Below, piece by piece: positions 13,862 through 24,025 of a stretch of 33,621 bases of DNA (positions are counted from its first letter, which is position 1; each line of letters starts with the position of its first letter). The DNA is from Phycisphaerales bacterium (GTDB taxonomy: Bacteria > Planctomycetota > Phycisphaerae > Tepidisphaerales > Tepidisphaeraceae): assembly GCA_025361735.1 (NCBI GenBank), contig JANYKD010000480.1:1-33621 (forward strand), in the 5' to 3' direction. The notes under the pieces are model-generated. The model made no database searches. It was not told the origin of the DNA and saw only the letters and a list, made by a program, of their open reading frames with translations. Both the position numbers and the translations under genes were made by a program.

Positions 13862-16800
13862 ATGTCCTATGTCGGCATCAACATCGGCGCCCTGACGATC
13901 AAGATCGTCAGCCTCGACGGGGACCGACTTACCTCACAGGTGGTCAACCACCAGGGCCAGGCGCTGCAGGTTCTGCAGCGAATACTCAAGGAGTCTCCCC
14001 CCGGCAAATCGTTCTACGGCATCTGCGGCCACCTCGGCCACATCTCCGAGGCCGCGGCCACCGACGCCGCGCTCGAATACGTCCACGGCGATTTCGACGC
14101 CATCGCGTCCCTGGGCGCTGAGACCTTCGCCGTGTACCTGCTCAAGGGACGCAAGATTCTCACCGCCCTCTCCCACAACCAGTGCGCTGCGGGCAGCGGC
14201 GAGTTCTTCATCCAGCAGATCGGCCGACTTGGCTTGAGTCTCGATGAAGCGATCAACCGCTCTTTCAATGGCCATGTCGTGCCCCTCGCGTCGCGCTGCA
14301 GCGTCCACTGCAAATCCGACATCACCCACAAGCTCAACCGCAAGGAAGCGAGCGTCGAGGACATTCTCTGCACGTTGCACGACAGCATGGCCGACAAGGT
14401 GGTATCGCTTCTGGAACGCTCGCCGAACCCCGTGCGCAGGCTCCTTCTCATCGGCGGCCTGGCCCAGAACCGCGCCCTCGTCGCGGCACTCCAGGGCGAG
14501 CTTCCGCAAGTGACGATCGTGGTGCTTCCGGAAAGCCCGTACTTCGAGGCGCTCGGCGCTGCGGTACTGACGCGCGACCAGCCCATTCATGATCACCCCT
14601 GCCTCACGGTCAAACCGACGCTGGGTGTCATGGCGCCACTGGCGCCATCCCTCGAGCAGGTGATCGTCATGTCCGCGCCGCCGCCGGATCGTTCCGCCAC
14701 CGGGCCGTTCGTGCTGGGTGTGGATGCGGGTTCCACGACCACCAAGGCGGTGCTGCTCGATCCCGCCACGCGCGGGCTCGTCGCCTCGCATTATCTGCGC
14801 ACCAGCGGCGACCCGATCCAGGCCACGCGCCAATGTGTGCGAGCACTCGTGGATCAACTCGACGGCGCGAGCATCGGCCTGATCGCGACCACCGGCTCGG
14901 CCAGAGAACTGATCGCCGCCTACCTCGGCACAGCGCACGTCTACAACGAGATATCGGCCCATGCGGCCGCCGCCATCCAGTGCGATCCGGAAGTCGACAC
15001 CATCTTCGAGATCGGCGGCCAGGACTCCAAGTACATTCTCCTCCGCAACCGCGTGCCGATCGACTACACCATGAATGCCTCCTGCTCGGCCGGGACAGGT
15101 TCCTTCCTGGAAGAGTGCGCCCAAAGCGACCTGGGCCTGGCGCTGAACGAGATCACCGACGCCGCCCTGCGGGCCCCATCTCCGGTCCAGTTCAAGGCGA
15201 CGTGCGCGGCCTTCATCAACTCGGACATCCGCACGGCATTGCAGGAGGGCTACTCGCGCGAGGATGTCGCGGCCGGGCTTGTCTATGCCGTCGTCAACAA
15301 CTACCTCTCCAAGGTCAAGGGTCCGCGCGCTGTCGGCCGCCGGGTCTTCTTCCAGGGAGGCGTGGCTCTCAACCGCGCCGTCGCTTGTGCCTTTGCACAG
15401 TGCCTTGGAAAACAGGTGACCGTTCCGCCGCATCCCGAGTTGCTGGGCGCCATCGGCGTGGCGTTGCTCGCCATCGAAAGAGCCGGCGCATTCGCCGGCG
15501 ACGGCCGGGACCTGGCCAGCCTGGCCGAGCCGTCCATGCAGCAGTTGGGCCACTTTGCCTGCGGTGCCTGCGGCAACCACTGCACGATCGATCGCTTCGA
15601 AGTGGCCGGACGGCGCTTTCCTTTCGGCGGCAAATGCAGCCGGTTCGACACGCTCTGGAAACAGACCGACAAAGTCGCGGAAATGGCCGATCTCGTCGAG
15701 GCCAGGAACCGCATCGTTTTCAACTCGCCCGCGTCGCGCCCGCTCGGAGCACGCCGCATCGGCATTCCCCGGGCTCTGACCACTCATTCGCTCTATCCGC
15801 TCTATTGCACGTTCTTCGAGCGACTGGGGATGGACGTGGTTCTCTCCGGGATCAACTCGGCCGGCGCCTTGAAGGCCAATTCCGGGTTCTGTTTCCCCGT
15901 GCAGATCGCCCACGGCGCGGTCCTGGACCTGATCCACGGCGGAACCGACCTGATCTTCCTGCCCCAGGTGAGTCGAATGCCCAACCCGCAGGCAGGCAGA
16001 AACTCGTATCTCTGCCCGGTCGCCCAGGCCAGTCCCTATGTCATCGCCAAGGCTTTCCCGAGCGCCACCATCCTGTCGCCGGTTCTGGACTTCACCAATG
16101 GCTACGCCGCGTCACAGGAGCTTGTGACCCTTGCCGAGTCGCAACTGGGCTGCTCCCACGACTCTGCCCGGCAGGCGTACGAGCAGGCTGTCGCTGCCCA
16201 ACTCCAGGCCGAGCAATCCATGCGCGATCTGGGCTCGCAGGCCCTAAAGGACGCGCTGGCTGACGGCGCGCCAACCATTCTCATCGTCGGCCGCAGCTAC
16301 AACGCCTTTCCGGCGGAAGCTTCCCAATCGATCGCCAGAAAGCTGGCGAGCATGGGCATGCGCGTGATTCCCGGCGACTGTCTTCCACAGGAGCGCGCCG
16401 GCCCGACGGCGTGGCACTATCCCAACCTCACCATGAATGCGGTCACGCTCGCCAGGCGCCACGCGAATCTGTTCCTGTTGTACGTTAGTAACTTCAGTTG
16501 CACGATCGACGCATTCACCCACTCTTTCTTCTCGTCCGAGATGGGCGACAAGCCCTATCTCATGCTCGAGATCGACGCCCACACGGCCGACGCGGGCATC
16601 CAAACCCGCCTCGAGGCCTTTCGCGACATTGTCGCCAACTACCATTCGCGCACGATTCCCGGTTCGCCGTTCAAGCCCGCCGACATCGATCGCGATGCCG
16701 TGGTTACCACCTCCGCCGGCCAGCGCCTCGCCCTCCGCGATCCCCGGGTCCACATCTGCTTCCCGACGTTCTCTTACTACCATTCCCAGGCCATGGCCCT

Positions 16801-17980
16801 GGCGGCGAAATGGGTGGGCCTGAACGTCGGACCTCCGTGCGACCTCAACCGGCAACAGTTGGAGCGGGGATTGCGTTTCACCTCCGGGCGGGAGTGCCTG
16901 CCGCTGCCCATCTGCATCGGGCAGATGCTCGAGGCCCACGAGCGGCGACAGCCCGGCGAAGTCGTGGGGTTCTACATGGCGCCGGGCGGCGCGCCTTGTG
17001 TAATGGACTGCTACATGGACTACTTCCGGCGGTTCATCCGCGAGAACCAGTTGCAGGATCTGTTCATCTTCGCTCCCGAGGAAAGCAACGGGCACTACGG
17101 CCTGAGTGTCCGCGAAATGTCGCAATCGTTGGCGCCGGTCCTCACCCTGGCCGACCTCTTCGTCGAGATGGAACACACGCTGCGCGTCGTCGGCGAAGGC
17201 GACGCCACCGAGCGCCTGCGAACCTGCTGGACCCAGTGCGTCGCCACCCAGCCCTCCGTGAAAGCCCTGAAATCGGCCCTGCCGGCGCTGGTTGCGCAAG
17301 TCGCGAAGATTCCCCACGCCGACCCGGCCCAGCGGCCCAGGGTCGTCGTGACCGGAGATTTCTTTCTCCGCTTCAGCCCCGCGTTCATGGACGGTGTCCA
17401 CGAGCGCTATGCCCGGCAGGGGATCATCCTGGTCCCCGTCGGTCTCAATGAACTGCTGCTCTACGCCGCCTACGCCGGCATGAACACCGTCGCCCGCGAC
17501 TGGCATGTGCGGCCGGATTCCGGGGTGGCCGTCGCCCGCGCCTGCCTGCGCGTCTTCCAGGCCGACGGCCGGGACTACCTCGCCGCCTGGGCCGAGTACC
17601 GGCATCTCAAGTACTACGACGATCGCTACCGGCAGCTCTTCCTGAAGACCGGCCTGATCGTGGGCGGCATCCATGACATCGCCCGGCTGTTCGAACATGC
17701 CTCGCACCACCTCTCGCCGACCGTCGGCGGCGAGGCCGTCTCGACCGTGGGCAAGGGCGTAGCGGCCGGGGATGACGGCTTCGCGGGAATCATCGCCATC
17801 GGGCCGTTCAACTGCCTCCCCTTCCGCGTTTCCGAGTCCATTCTCAAACCCTACAGTTGGAAGACCGGCATGCCCATCCTCACCTATGAAAGCGATGGGT
17901 TCTCCGTGCATCCGGCCGTTCTGCGGCAGGTTGACGTACACATTCAGCAGGTCCTCGATCACAGTCAGCCTGTGCGTTGA
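13862..17980 (+). CDS. Giant acyl-CoA dehydratase activase-type protein (tandem BcrA/BadF-type ATPases plus DUF2229/HgdB-like regions)
   Basis: A 1372-residue protein. Two ASKHA ATPase domains of the 2-hydroxyglutaryl-CoA dehydratase activator type are in tandem. The first starts 'YVGINIGALTIKIVSLDG' (C108, C146/C150); the second is 'VLGVDAGSTTTKAVLLD' at about 284. The second carries the [4Fe-4S]-ligand cysteines C408 in 'NASCSAGTGSFLEE' and C448 in 'FKATCAAFINSD'. A small Cys cluster (C567-x2-C570-x3-C574) follows, then a DUF2229-type region (from 'RRIGIPRALTTHSLYPLYCTF') and HgdB-like segments ('GRECLPLPICIGQML', 'VVVTGDFFLRFSPAFM'). The start at 13862 is preferred because GGAGGG lies eight bases upstream. 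Such proteins energise an electron by ATP hydrolysis for difficult reductions; the actual substrate here is unknown. Confidence 0.88.
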   Translation: MSYVGINIGALTIKIVSLDGDRLTSQVVNHQGQALQVLQRILKESPPGKSFYGICGHLGHISEAAATDAALEYVHGDFDAIASLGAETFAVYLLKGRKILTALSHNQCAAGSGEFFIQQIGRLGLSLDEAINRSFNGHVVPLASRCSVHCKSDITHKLNRKEASVEDILCTLHDSMADKVVSLLERSPNPVRRLLLIGGLAQNRALVAALQGELPQVTIVVLPESPYFEALGAAVLTRDQPIHDHPCLTVKPTLGVMAPLAPSLEQVIVMSAPPPDRSATGPFVLGVDAGSTTTKAVLLDPATRGLVASHYLRTSGDPIQATRQCVRALVDQLDGASIGLIATTGSARELIAAYLGTAHVYNEISAHAAAAIQCDPEVDTIFEIGGQDSKYILLRNRVPIDYTMNASCSAGTGSFLEECAQSDLGLALNEITDAALRAPSPVQFKATCAAFINSDIRTALQEGYSREDVAAGLVYAVVNNYLSKVKGPRAVGRRVFFQGGVALNRAVACAFAQCLGKQVTVPPHPELLGAIGVALLAIERAGAFAGDGRDLASLAEPSMQQLGHFACGACGNHCTIDRFEVAGRRFPFGGKCSRFDTLWKQTDKVAEMADLVEARNRIVFNSPASRPLGARRIGIPRALTTHSLYPLYCTFFERLGMDVVLSGINSAGALKANSGFCFPVQIAHGAVLDLIHGGTDLIFLPQVSRMPNPQAGRNSYLCPVAQASPYVIAKAFPSATILSPVLDFTNGYAASQELVTLAESQLGCSHDSARQAYEQAVAAQLQAEQSMRDLGSQALKDALADGAPTILIVGRSYNAFPAEASQSIARKLASMGMRVIPGDCLPQERAGPTAWHYPNLTMNAVTLARRHANLFLLYVSNFSCTIDAFTHSFFSSEMGDKPYLMLEIDAHTADAGIQTRLEAFRDIVANYHSRTIPGSPFKPADIDRDAVVTTSAGQRLALRDPRVHICFPTFSYYHSQAMALAAKWVGLNVGPPCDLNRQQLERGLRFTSGRECLPLPICIGQMLEAHERRQPGEVVGFYMAPGGAPCVMDCYMDYFRRFIRENQLQDLFIFAPEESNGHYGLSVREMSQSLAPVLTLADLFVEMEHTLRVVGEGDATERLRTCWTQCVATQPSVKALKSALPALVAQVAKIPHADPAQRPRVVVTGDFFLRFSPAFMDGVHERYARQGIILVPVGLNELLLYAAYAGMNTVARDWHVRPDSGVAVARACLRVFQADGRDYLAAWAEYRHLKYYDDRYRQLFLKTGLIVGGIHDIARLFEHASHHLSPTVGGEAVSTVGKGVAAGDDGFAGIIAIGPFNCLPFRVSESILKPYSWKTGMPILTYESDGFSVHPAVLRQVDVHIQQVLDHSQPVR

Positions 17981-17999
17981 GCTGCCAACGCGCCACCCA

Positions 18000-18518
18000 T
18001 CACGCAGCGCTCACGATCGCCCGCCAGGCGCGGACTTTTTCGGCCAGAAGCATGGCGGCGTTGGCCGGGCTTGTCGATGGGAGGCGGACATGAGATATCT
18101 CCGCACCGGCGGCGAGATGCGGCCGGACGCGGCGCAGATAGAGCGCCTCGGCGCGGGCGCCATTAAAGCAAATCTTCTGAATGTGCGGGTGCGACGCCAG
18201 GAAGGCGGGCAGATCGTTGGGGACGATCGTGTCCAGATCGATGTCGGAGTCGAGGCTGCCTTCGCGGGCGCAGCACTTGAGGACATCCCACAGGGCGATG
18301 CCCGCGGCGGAGAGGGCGGCGGTGCGAACCTCGTAGGCGCTGGCGGGATCGCAGCCGAGAATCTCGCCGATGATCTTCCAGAACGCGTTCTGCGGATGGG
18401 CGTAGTATTGCTGCTGCTGCAGGGAAACGATGCCGGGCATGGTGCCGAGGATCAGGACCCGCGCGCCGGGGGTCTCGATGGGTGGAAAGCTCCGAACGAT
18501 GCAGTCTGCCTTTTGCAT
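18000..18518 (-). CDS. DNA-deoxyinosine (hypoxanthine) glycosylase, UDG superfamily
   Basis: A 172-residue protein with the motifs of family 6 uracil-DNA-glycosylase-like enzymes: 'VLILGTMPGIVSLQQQQYYAHPQNAFW' around residues 21-47, and 'ICFNGARAEALYLRR' and 'HVRLPSTSPANAA' near the C-terminus. These enzymes remove hypoxanthine from deaminated adenine sites and start base excision repair. The start at 18518 is chosen for the family-like length; a longer frame adds a low-complexity basic stretch from a polypurine tract. It ends 19 bases from the convergent activase gene and is divergent from the aminotransferase gene. Confidence 0.85.
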   Translation of the reverse strand: MQKADCIVRSFPPIETPGARVLILGTMPGIVSLQQQQYYAHPQNAFWKIIGEILGCDPASAYEVRTAALSAAGIALWDVLKCCAREGSLDSDIDLDTIVPNDLPAFLASHPHIQKICFNGARAEALYLRRVRPHLAAGAEISHVRLPSTSPANAAMLLAEKVRAWRAIVSAA

Positions 18519-18579
18519 TCGCTTTTTCCTTCTTCCTTTTTCCTTTTGCCTTTCATACCGGCTGCTACAATCCGCGTCC
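18519..18579. promoter_or_regulatory. Divergent intergenic region with polypyrimidine tract
   Basis: 61 bases separate the divergent glycosylase and aminotransferase genes. Bases 18521-18553 are almost all C and T on the plus strand, a composition unlike the flanking genes. It must contain or overlap both promoters, but no clear -35/-10 pair was found. Confidence 0.4.
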
Positions 18580-19725
18580 ATGGCTCAGCAGATTCCCCTA
18601 TCGTCGCCCGACATTACCCAGGCGGAAATCGACGCCGTCGTGGATGTGCTGCATACGCCGACGCTTTCCATCGGCCCGCGGATCGAATCGTTCGAGGAGC
18701 AGTTCACCAAACTGACCGGGCGGCGGCACGCGGTGGGCGTGTCGTCCGGAACGGCCGGGCTGCACTGCGCCATGGTCGCGGCCGGCGTCGGGCCGGGAGA
18801 CGAAGTGCTGACGACGCCGTTCTCGTTTGTCGCTTCGACCAACTGCATCCTCTATACCGGGGCGCGGCCGGTGTTTGTGGATATCGACCCCAAGACGCTG
18901 AACATCGACATGACCAAGCTGGCGGCCGCGGTCACGCCCAAGACCAAGGCGATCGTGGGGGTCGAGGCGTTCGGCCATCCGGGCGGCATGCCCGAGCTGG
19001 AACAGTTCGCCCAGAAACATGAGCTGCTGCTGATCGAGGACTCCTGCGAAGGCCTGGGCGGCATCGTCGGCAAGCGGCAGATCGGATCGTTCGGACGGGC
19101 GAGCGTCTTTGGGTTTTATCCGAACAAGCAGATCACCACGGGCGAAGGGGGCATGATCCTGACCGACGACGACAAGTTCGCGGCCGCCTGCCGGGCACTC
19201 CGCAACCAGGGCCGCGAGGGAATGTCCTGGCTGGCGCATCAGCGGCTGGGATACAACTACCGCCTGTCGGAGATCAACGCGGCCATCGGCATCGTGCAGA
19301 TGCGGCGGTTGCCGGAGTTGCTGGAGGCCCGCCGCCGGGTGGCCGGTGACTACATCACCCGGCTGATGACCAGCCGGTACGTGATCGTGCCGACGATCAC
19401 CGAGGACATCTCGATGAGCTGGTTCGTGTTTGTGGTGCGGCTGACGGACCTGTTCGAGCCGGAAGATCGCGACAGCATCATCATGCAGATGCGGGCCGAG
19501 GGGATCGGTTGCTCGAACTACTTCCCGCCGATTCATCTGCAGCCCTACGTGGCCAGGCAGTTCGGCCACAAACCGGGCGACTTCCCGGTGTGCGAATACG
19601 TGGCCGCCCGGACGATCGCCCTGCCGTTCTTCAACCAACTGCAGCCGCGGCAGGTGCAGATCGTCTGCGAGACGCTGGACAAGGTGTGCGAGACGACGCT
19701 CATGAAGCATGGCAAGCGGATGTGA
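18580..19725 (+). CDS. DegT/DnrJ/EryC1/StrS family PLP-dependent sugar aminotransferase
   Basis: A 381-residue aminotransferase that would transfer an amino group to a nucleotide-linked keto-sugar. Signature elements are 'GVSSGTAGLHCAMVAAGV' (about 53-70), the 'IEDSCEGLGG' motif with D154 contacting the PLP ring nitrogen, and 'GFYPNKQITTGEGG' with K183 as the PLP-binding lysine. The C-terminal 'QLQPRQVQIVCETL' is also typical. The start at 18580 gives the usual N-terminus (MAQQIPLSSPDI); upstream in-frame sequence is the polypyrimidine tract. No sugar-pathway genes are adjacent, so the substrate (surface polysaccharide or glycolipid sugar) is open. Confidence 0.92.
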   Translation: MAQQIPLSSPDITQAEIDAVVDVLHTPTLSIGPRIESFEEQFTKLTGRRHAVGVSSGTAGLHCAMVAAGVGPGDEVLTTPFSFVASTNCILYTGARPVFVDIDPKTLNIDMTKLAAAVTPKTKAIVGVEAFGHPGGMPELEQFAQKHELLLIEDSCEGLGGIVGKRQIGSFGRASVFGFYPNKQITTGEGGMILTDDDKFAAACRALRNQGREGMSWLAHQRLGYNYRLSEINAAIGIVQMRRLPELLEARRRVAGDYITRLMTSRYVIVPTITEDISMSWFVFVVRLTDLFEPEDRDSIIMQMRAEGIGCSNYFPPIHLQPYVARQFGHKPGDFPVCEYVAARTIALPFFNQLQPRQVQIVCETLDKVCETTLMKHGKRM

Positions 19726-19754
19726 TCCGGCCGGTTGATTGGTGGCTTGGGATT

Positions 19755-19776
19755 CCGCCGGTGAGGACACCGGCGG
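19755..19776. terminator. GC-rich hairpin between convergent genes
   Basis: CCGCCGGTG (19755-19763) and CACCGGCGG (19768-19776) form a perfect 9-bp stem with an AGGA loop. It lies between the convergent aminotransferase and surface-protein genes. No T-run on either side. Confidence 0.5.
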
Positions 19777-19822
19777 CACTTCATGCGATTGCCTTGAGGC
19801 TGAATGGGACGGGCGTTTGCTG

Positions 19823-21670
19823 TTACGCTGGCTGGTCGGCGACGACGGGATCGGTGGCCGGCGCCTCGGTCACAATCGGATCGACGGCCGTTTTGTCGGC
19901 GACGACCAGGTCGATGGTGCGAGCGGCGCCGTTGAGGGCGAGCGTGTAGGTGTATTGTGCAGGCAGCGTGTCTGACTTGAACTGCATGCCGCTGATGTCG
20001 CCGGGCATGAAGGCGCCGTCGGCGAAGTGGACGAGAGGATACGTGCCCGGGGCGATGCTAGCCGAGGGAGCGAGTGTGATCGTGAAGCCGAGCGGGTGAT
20101 CGACGTAGACAGTTTCGCCGCCGTTGAGCGTGAGCAGCGGAACCTGGCCGGGCGTCGGCAGGGTCGCGAACTCGACGGTCATCGTCGGCTTGAGATACAG
20201 CGCCGTCAGCGATGCCGCGGACGGGAGCCCGAACGTGGGGACGCCGCCGATGCGGATGGTGAGCGGCGTATCGGGCATCGACTGGGAATTGATGTTGAGA
20301 TTCGTCCCCAGCGGCGCGAGCGTGGCCACGGTGGTGCCATTGTTGATCAGCAGCGTGCCGGAGCCCGCAGTCAAGACCAGCGCGGCATCGCGCGGGTCCA
20401 CCACGCCATCGAGGTTCAAGTTGCCGGACTGAGTCGTTCCGACAAACAGGGAGCTGCCACCTGCGACAAGAATTCCACCGGTAGCATTGCCCGGCGCGCC
20501 ATCAATAACGAGTTGGCCGGTTCCCGGGTCCGCCGGGGTATTGAGAATCGGACTGCCGTTGAAGATGATTTGGCTACTGGCTCCAGCGTCCAGCGGCTTG
20601 TCGGCAATGACCAGATCGAGCGTGCGGTTGGCGGCGTTGAGGACGAGATTATACGTGTACTGGGGGAGCCAGATGTCGGGGCTGAAGCTTGCGTGGCCGA
20701 TGTTGGCCGGGAGATACGCGGCGTCCGCAAAGCTGATGAGCGAGTGGGTGCCCGGCGAAATAGCGGCCGAGTTCGAGAGGGCAATGTTGATGAAGCTTTG
20801 ATTCCAGGCCGTCTCGTCACCCGAGAAGACTATTCGCGGAGTCGGTCCGACGGGAAGCGTCTGGTAAAACAAACGCACATTGCCGCAGGCCCGGTCTATT
20901 GTCAACGTTCCGTTGTCGATAGTGCCGTAATCTAGTGAAAATGGACTGGCACGAACGACACCGAACAGCGAGTTCACATTGTATTGGGTGACAGGAGTGA
21001 GGCGTAAAGAGGTGTTTGTGCCGCCGTTGATCGCAACCGGGCCAGCGATCAGGATCGCGCCATTGGTCGTGTTTGCGAAGGTGGTATTGGTGGCATTGAT
21101 CGTCAGGGTGCCCGTGCCACTGTCGATTACTGCGCCACCGAAGGAGTTGAGGCACGTGGTGCCTCCGGTCAGGATGGTGACGCTCGAAGTGGAATTCGCC
21201 CCGGAAAGTTTTAGAGTTCCCCCACTAAGTGTCACTGTCGACGAGCTCGTTGCTGTCGCGCCGCCCGCCGGTTGCGTGAGACACAGTGTGCTGGATGACG
21301 GTTGCGTGAGACGTAGCGTGCTGGATGACGCCTGAAATGTGTTCGTGGTGGGAATGGTCTGAACGGGGCTGAGGCCGGTGACGACGGGAGTCGTGGTCTT
21401 GCCGCCATTGAGTTTGTAGGCGATGGGGGCGGTGACCTGGAGTTTGTCGTTGCCGCCGCCGCCGCGGAGGTCGATGAGCTTGACGCCCTTGGCGGGGAAG
21501 GTGCGGGCGATCTTATTGGCCTTGACGGTCAGGGTCTGGCCCTTGAGGGAAACGACGATGCTGTCGTTGCGGGGCGTGCCGGTGACCTTCAGCGTCGAGC
21601 CGACAACATGAGCGGCCACGGCCGAGAGCATGCGGCGGGATTCGAGCGATTCAATGGTGTTGAAACCCAT
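19823..21670 (-). CDS. Planctomycete LESRRMLSA-type secreted/surface beta-rich protein
   Basis: A 615-residue protein starting MGFNTIESLESRRMLSA, the N-terminal motif seen on many extracellular planctomycete proteins. A short segment 'GGGGNDKLQV' near residue 75 resembles an RTX-type calcium-binding turn. The middle is rich in Ser, Thr, Gly and Asn and looks like a beta-helix. Two related ~85-residue segments, each with 'SPGTHSLISFADAAYLP' or 'APGTYPLVHFADGAFMP' and then 'LPQYTYNLVLN' or 'LPAQYTYTLALN', show an internal duplication. GGAGAGGAGATC precedes the start at 21670. The function is probably structural or adhesive; no enzymatic motif is visible. Confidence 0.8.
   Translation of the reverse strand: MGFNTIESLESRRMLSAVAAHVVGSTLKVTGTPRNDSIVVSLKGQTLTVKANKIARTFPAKGVKLIDLRGGGGNDKLQVTAPIAYKLNGGKTTTPVVTGLSPVQTIPTTNTFQASSSTLRLTQPSSSTLCLTQPAGGATATSSSTVTLSGGTLKLSGANSTSSVTILTGGTTCLNSFGGAVIDSGTGTLTINATNTTFANTTNGAILIAGPVAINGGTNTSLRLTPVTQYNVNSLFGVVRASPFSLDYGTIDNGTLTIDRACGNVRLFYQTLPVGPTPRIVFSGDETAWNQSFINIALSNSAAISPGTHSLISFADAAYLPANIGHASFSPDIWLPQYTYNLVLNAANRTLDLVIADKPLDAGASSQIIFNGSPILNTPADPGTGQLVIDGAPGNATGGILVAGGSSLFVGTTQSGNLNLDGVVDPRDAALVLTAGSGTLLINNGTTVATLAPLGTNLNINSQSMPDTPLTIRIGGVPTFGLPSAASLTALYLKPTMTVEFATLPTPGQVPLLTLNGGETVYVDHPLGFTITLAPSASIAPGTYPLVHFADGAFMPGDISGMQFKSDTLPAQYTYTLALNGAARTIDLVVADKTAVDPIVTEAPATDPVVADQPA
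21271..21330. repeat. Two 30-bp tandem repeats inside the surface-protein gene
   Basis: Units 21271-21300 and 21301-21330 differ at only a few positions (GTTGCGTGAG...CTGGATGACG). On the minus strand they encode the repeated decapeptide SSTLRLTQPS / SSTLCLTQPA. In-frame repeat gain or loss would change the protein's length. Confidence 0.85.
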
Positions 21671-22005
21671 GACTGATCTCCTCTCCAACACACTGCGGAT
21701 AGACTACTCCGGTTCCGGTGGCGGGGTAAGGGATTTGCCCCGGAATTGTAATGGATTGGTCGCCGCCGTGTTACACATATAGCACCAAATGGCTGCTGAT
21801 ATCCGGGCGGAGCTGGTGCGAGGGATGAAAAGGTGCTTTTTCGAGAGGTTGGCGTTGGCTGAGTACCTTGTAAGAGTCTTTAATATAATTAGTTATGATT
21901 CAGATAGGGATCCTGGATAACCAAAATCGAGTCCTGTTTGGGTCCAAAGGAGGTCCCGTCGGTCCCCGACAACCTCCATCGTGGGACAATCCATCCTTCT
22001 GGCCC
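21671..22005. other. Gene-free interval
   Basis: It lies between the start of the surface-protein gene and the stop of lpdA, both on the minus strand. It must carry the surface-gene promoter; an AT-rich stretch around 21880-21900 is the only candidate, and no convincing -35 was found. No coding frame or RNA gene was recognised. Confidence 0.5.
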
Positions 22006-23400
<1,395 letters not shown>

Positions 23401-23597
23401 AGTCAGGAAGTTTAGCCCGGATCGGTGCGAATTTCGATTTTCCGACTTCCGATTTGCCATATGTGGCCGAACGTGTTATTCTTGGCACTGTCGTTTGCCG
23501 GAGTCTCCCTATGTTTGCGCGACCATCCCATCTTTAGTCTGGCGTACCGCCTTCGCGGCGGGCCGTCTTCCGTTTCCTGAGAAACATTGAGTATTCG

Positions 23598-23619
23598 CGC
23601 GCCTGTCGAAACAGGCGCG
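23598..23619 (+). promoter_or_regulatory. Leader hairpin upstream of rbfA-rtcB
   Basis: CGCGCCTGT (23598-23606) and ACAGGCGCG (23611-23619) form a perfect 9-bp stem closed by a CGAA tetraloop, ending 13 bases before the rbfA start codon. GGAG of the ribosome site follows directly, so the hairpin may limit or shape initiation. Confidence 0.5.
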
Positions 23620-23632
23620 ACATGGAGATTTC

Positions 23633-24025
23633 ATGGGCAAGCACCAATCTCATTTTGGTGATCGTTCTGAGTTTGATCGTTTTGAAAGTGACTTCCGAAA
23701 TTCCCGGACCAAGCGTCAGGATCACAAGACCCAGCAACTGTGCCGACAGGCGTTCCGCGTCCTGACCGGCGCGTTGATGGACCTGGCACACGACCCCGTC
23801 CTCGCTGACCTGGTTGTGGACGGCGTCGATCCCGCGCCAAACGCCTCGCGGCTGCTGGTGCGCGTGTACACAACCGCGCCGGACGTTCCGGCGGCCGATA
23901 TCTACTGCCACCTTGCCGAGGTGACGCACCGGCTGCGCGCCGAACTGGCCAGCGCCATCACCCGCAAACGTGCCCCGGAACTGGCCTTTCTCGTGGTGCC
24001 GATGCAGTCAGGAGGTGATTTATGA
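23633..24025 (+). CDS. rbfA: Ribosome-binding factor A
   Basis: A 130-residue KH-like protein. 'QDHKTQQLCRQAFRVLTGALMDLAHDPVLADLVVDGVDPAPNASRLLVRVYTT' (split over residues 29-80) and the ending 'LRAELASAITRKRAPELAFLVVP' match RbfA, which binds 16S precursor helices during cold-sensitive maturation of the small subunit. The N-terminal 28 residues are Ser/Asp/Arg-rich and extra to the core. GGAG precedes the start. Its stop overlaps the rtcB start (ATGA), and the rtcB ribosome site AGGAGGTGA lies inside this gene, so the pair is translationally coupled. Confidence 0.85.
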   Translation: MGKHQSHFGDRSEFDRFESDFRNSRTKRQDHKTQQLCRQAFRVLTGALMDLAHDPVLADLVVDGVDPAPNASRLLVRVYTTAPDVPAADIYCHLAEVTHRLRAELASAITRKRAPELAFLVVPMQSGGDL

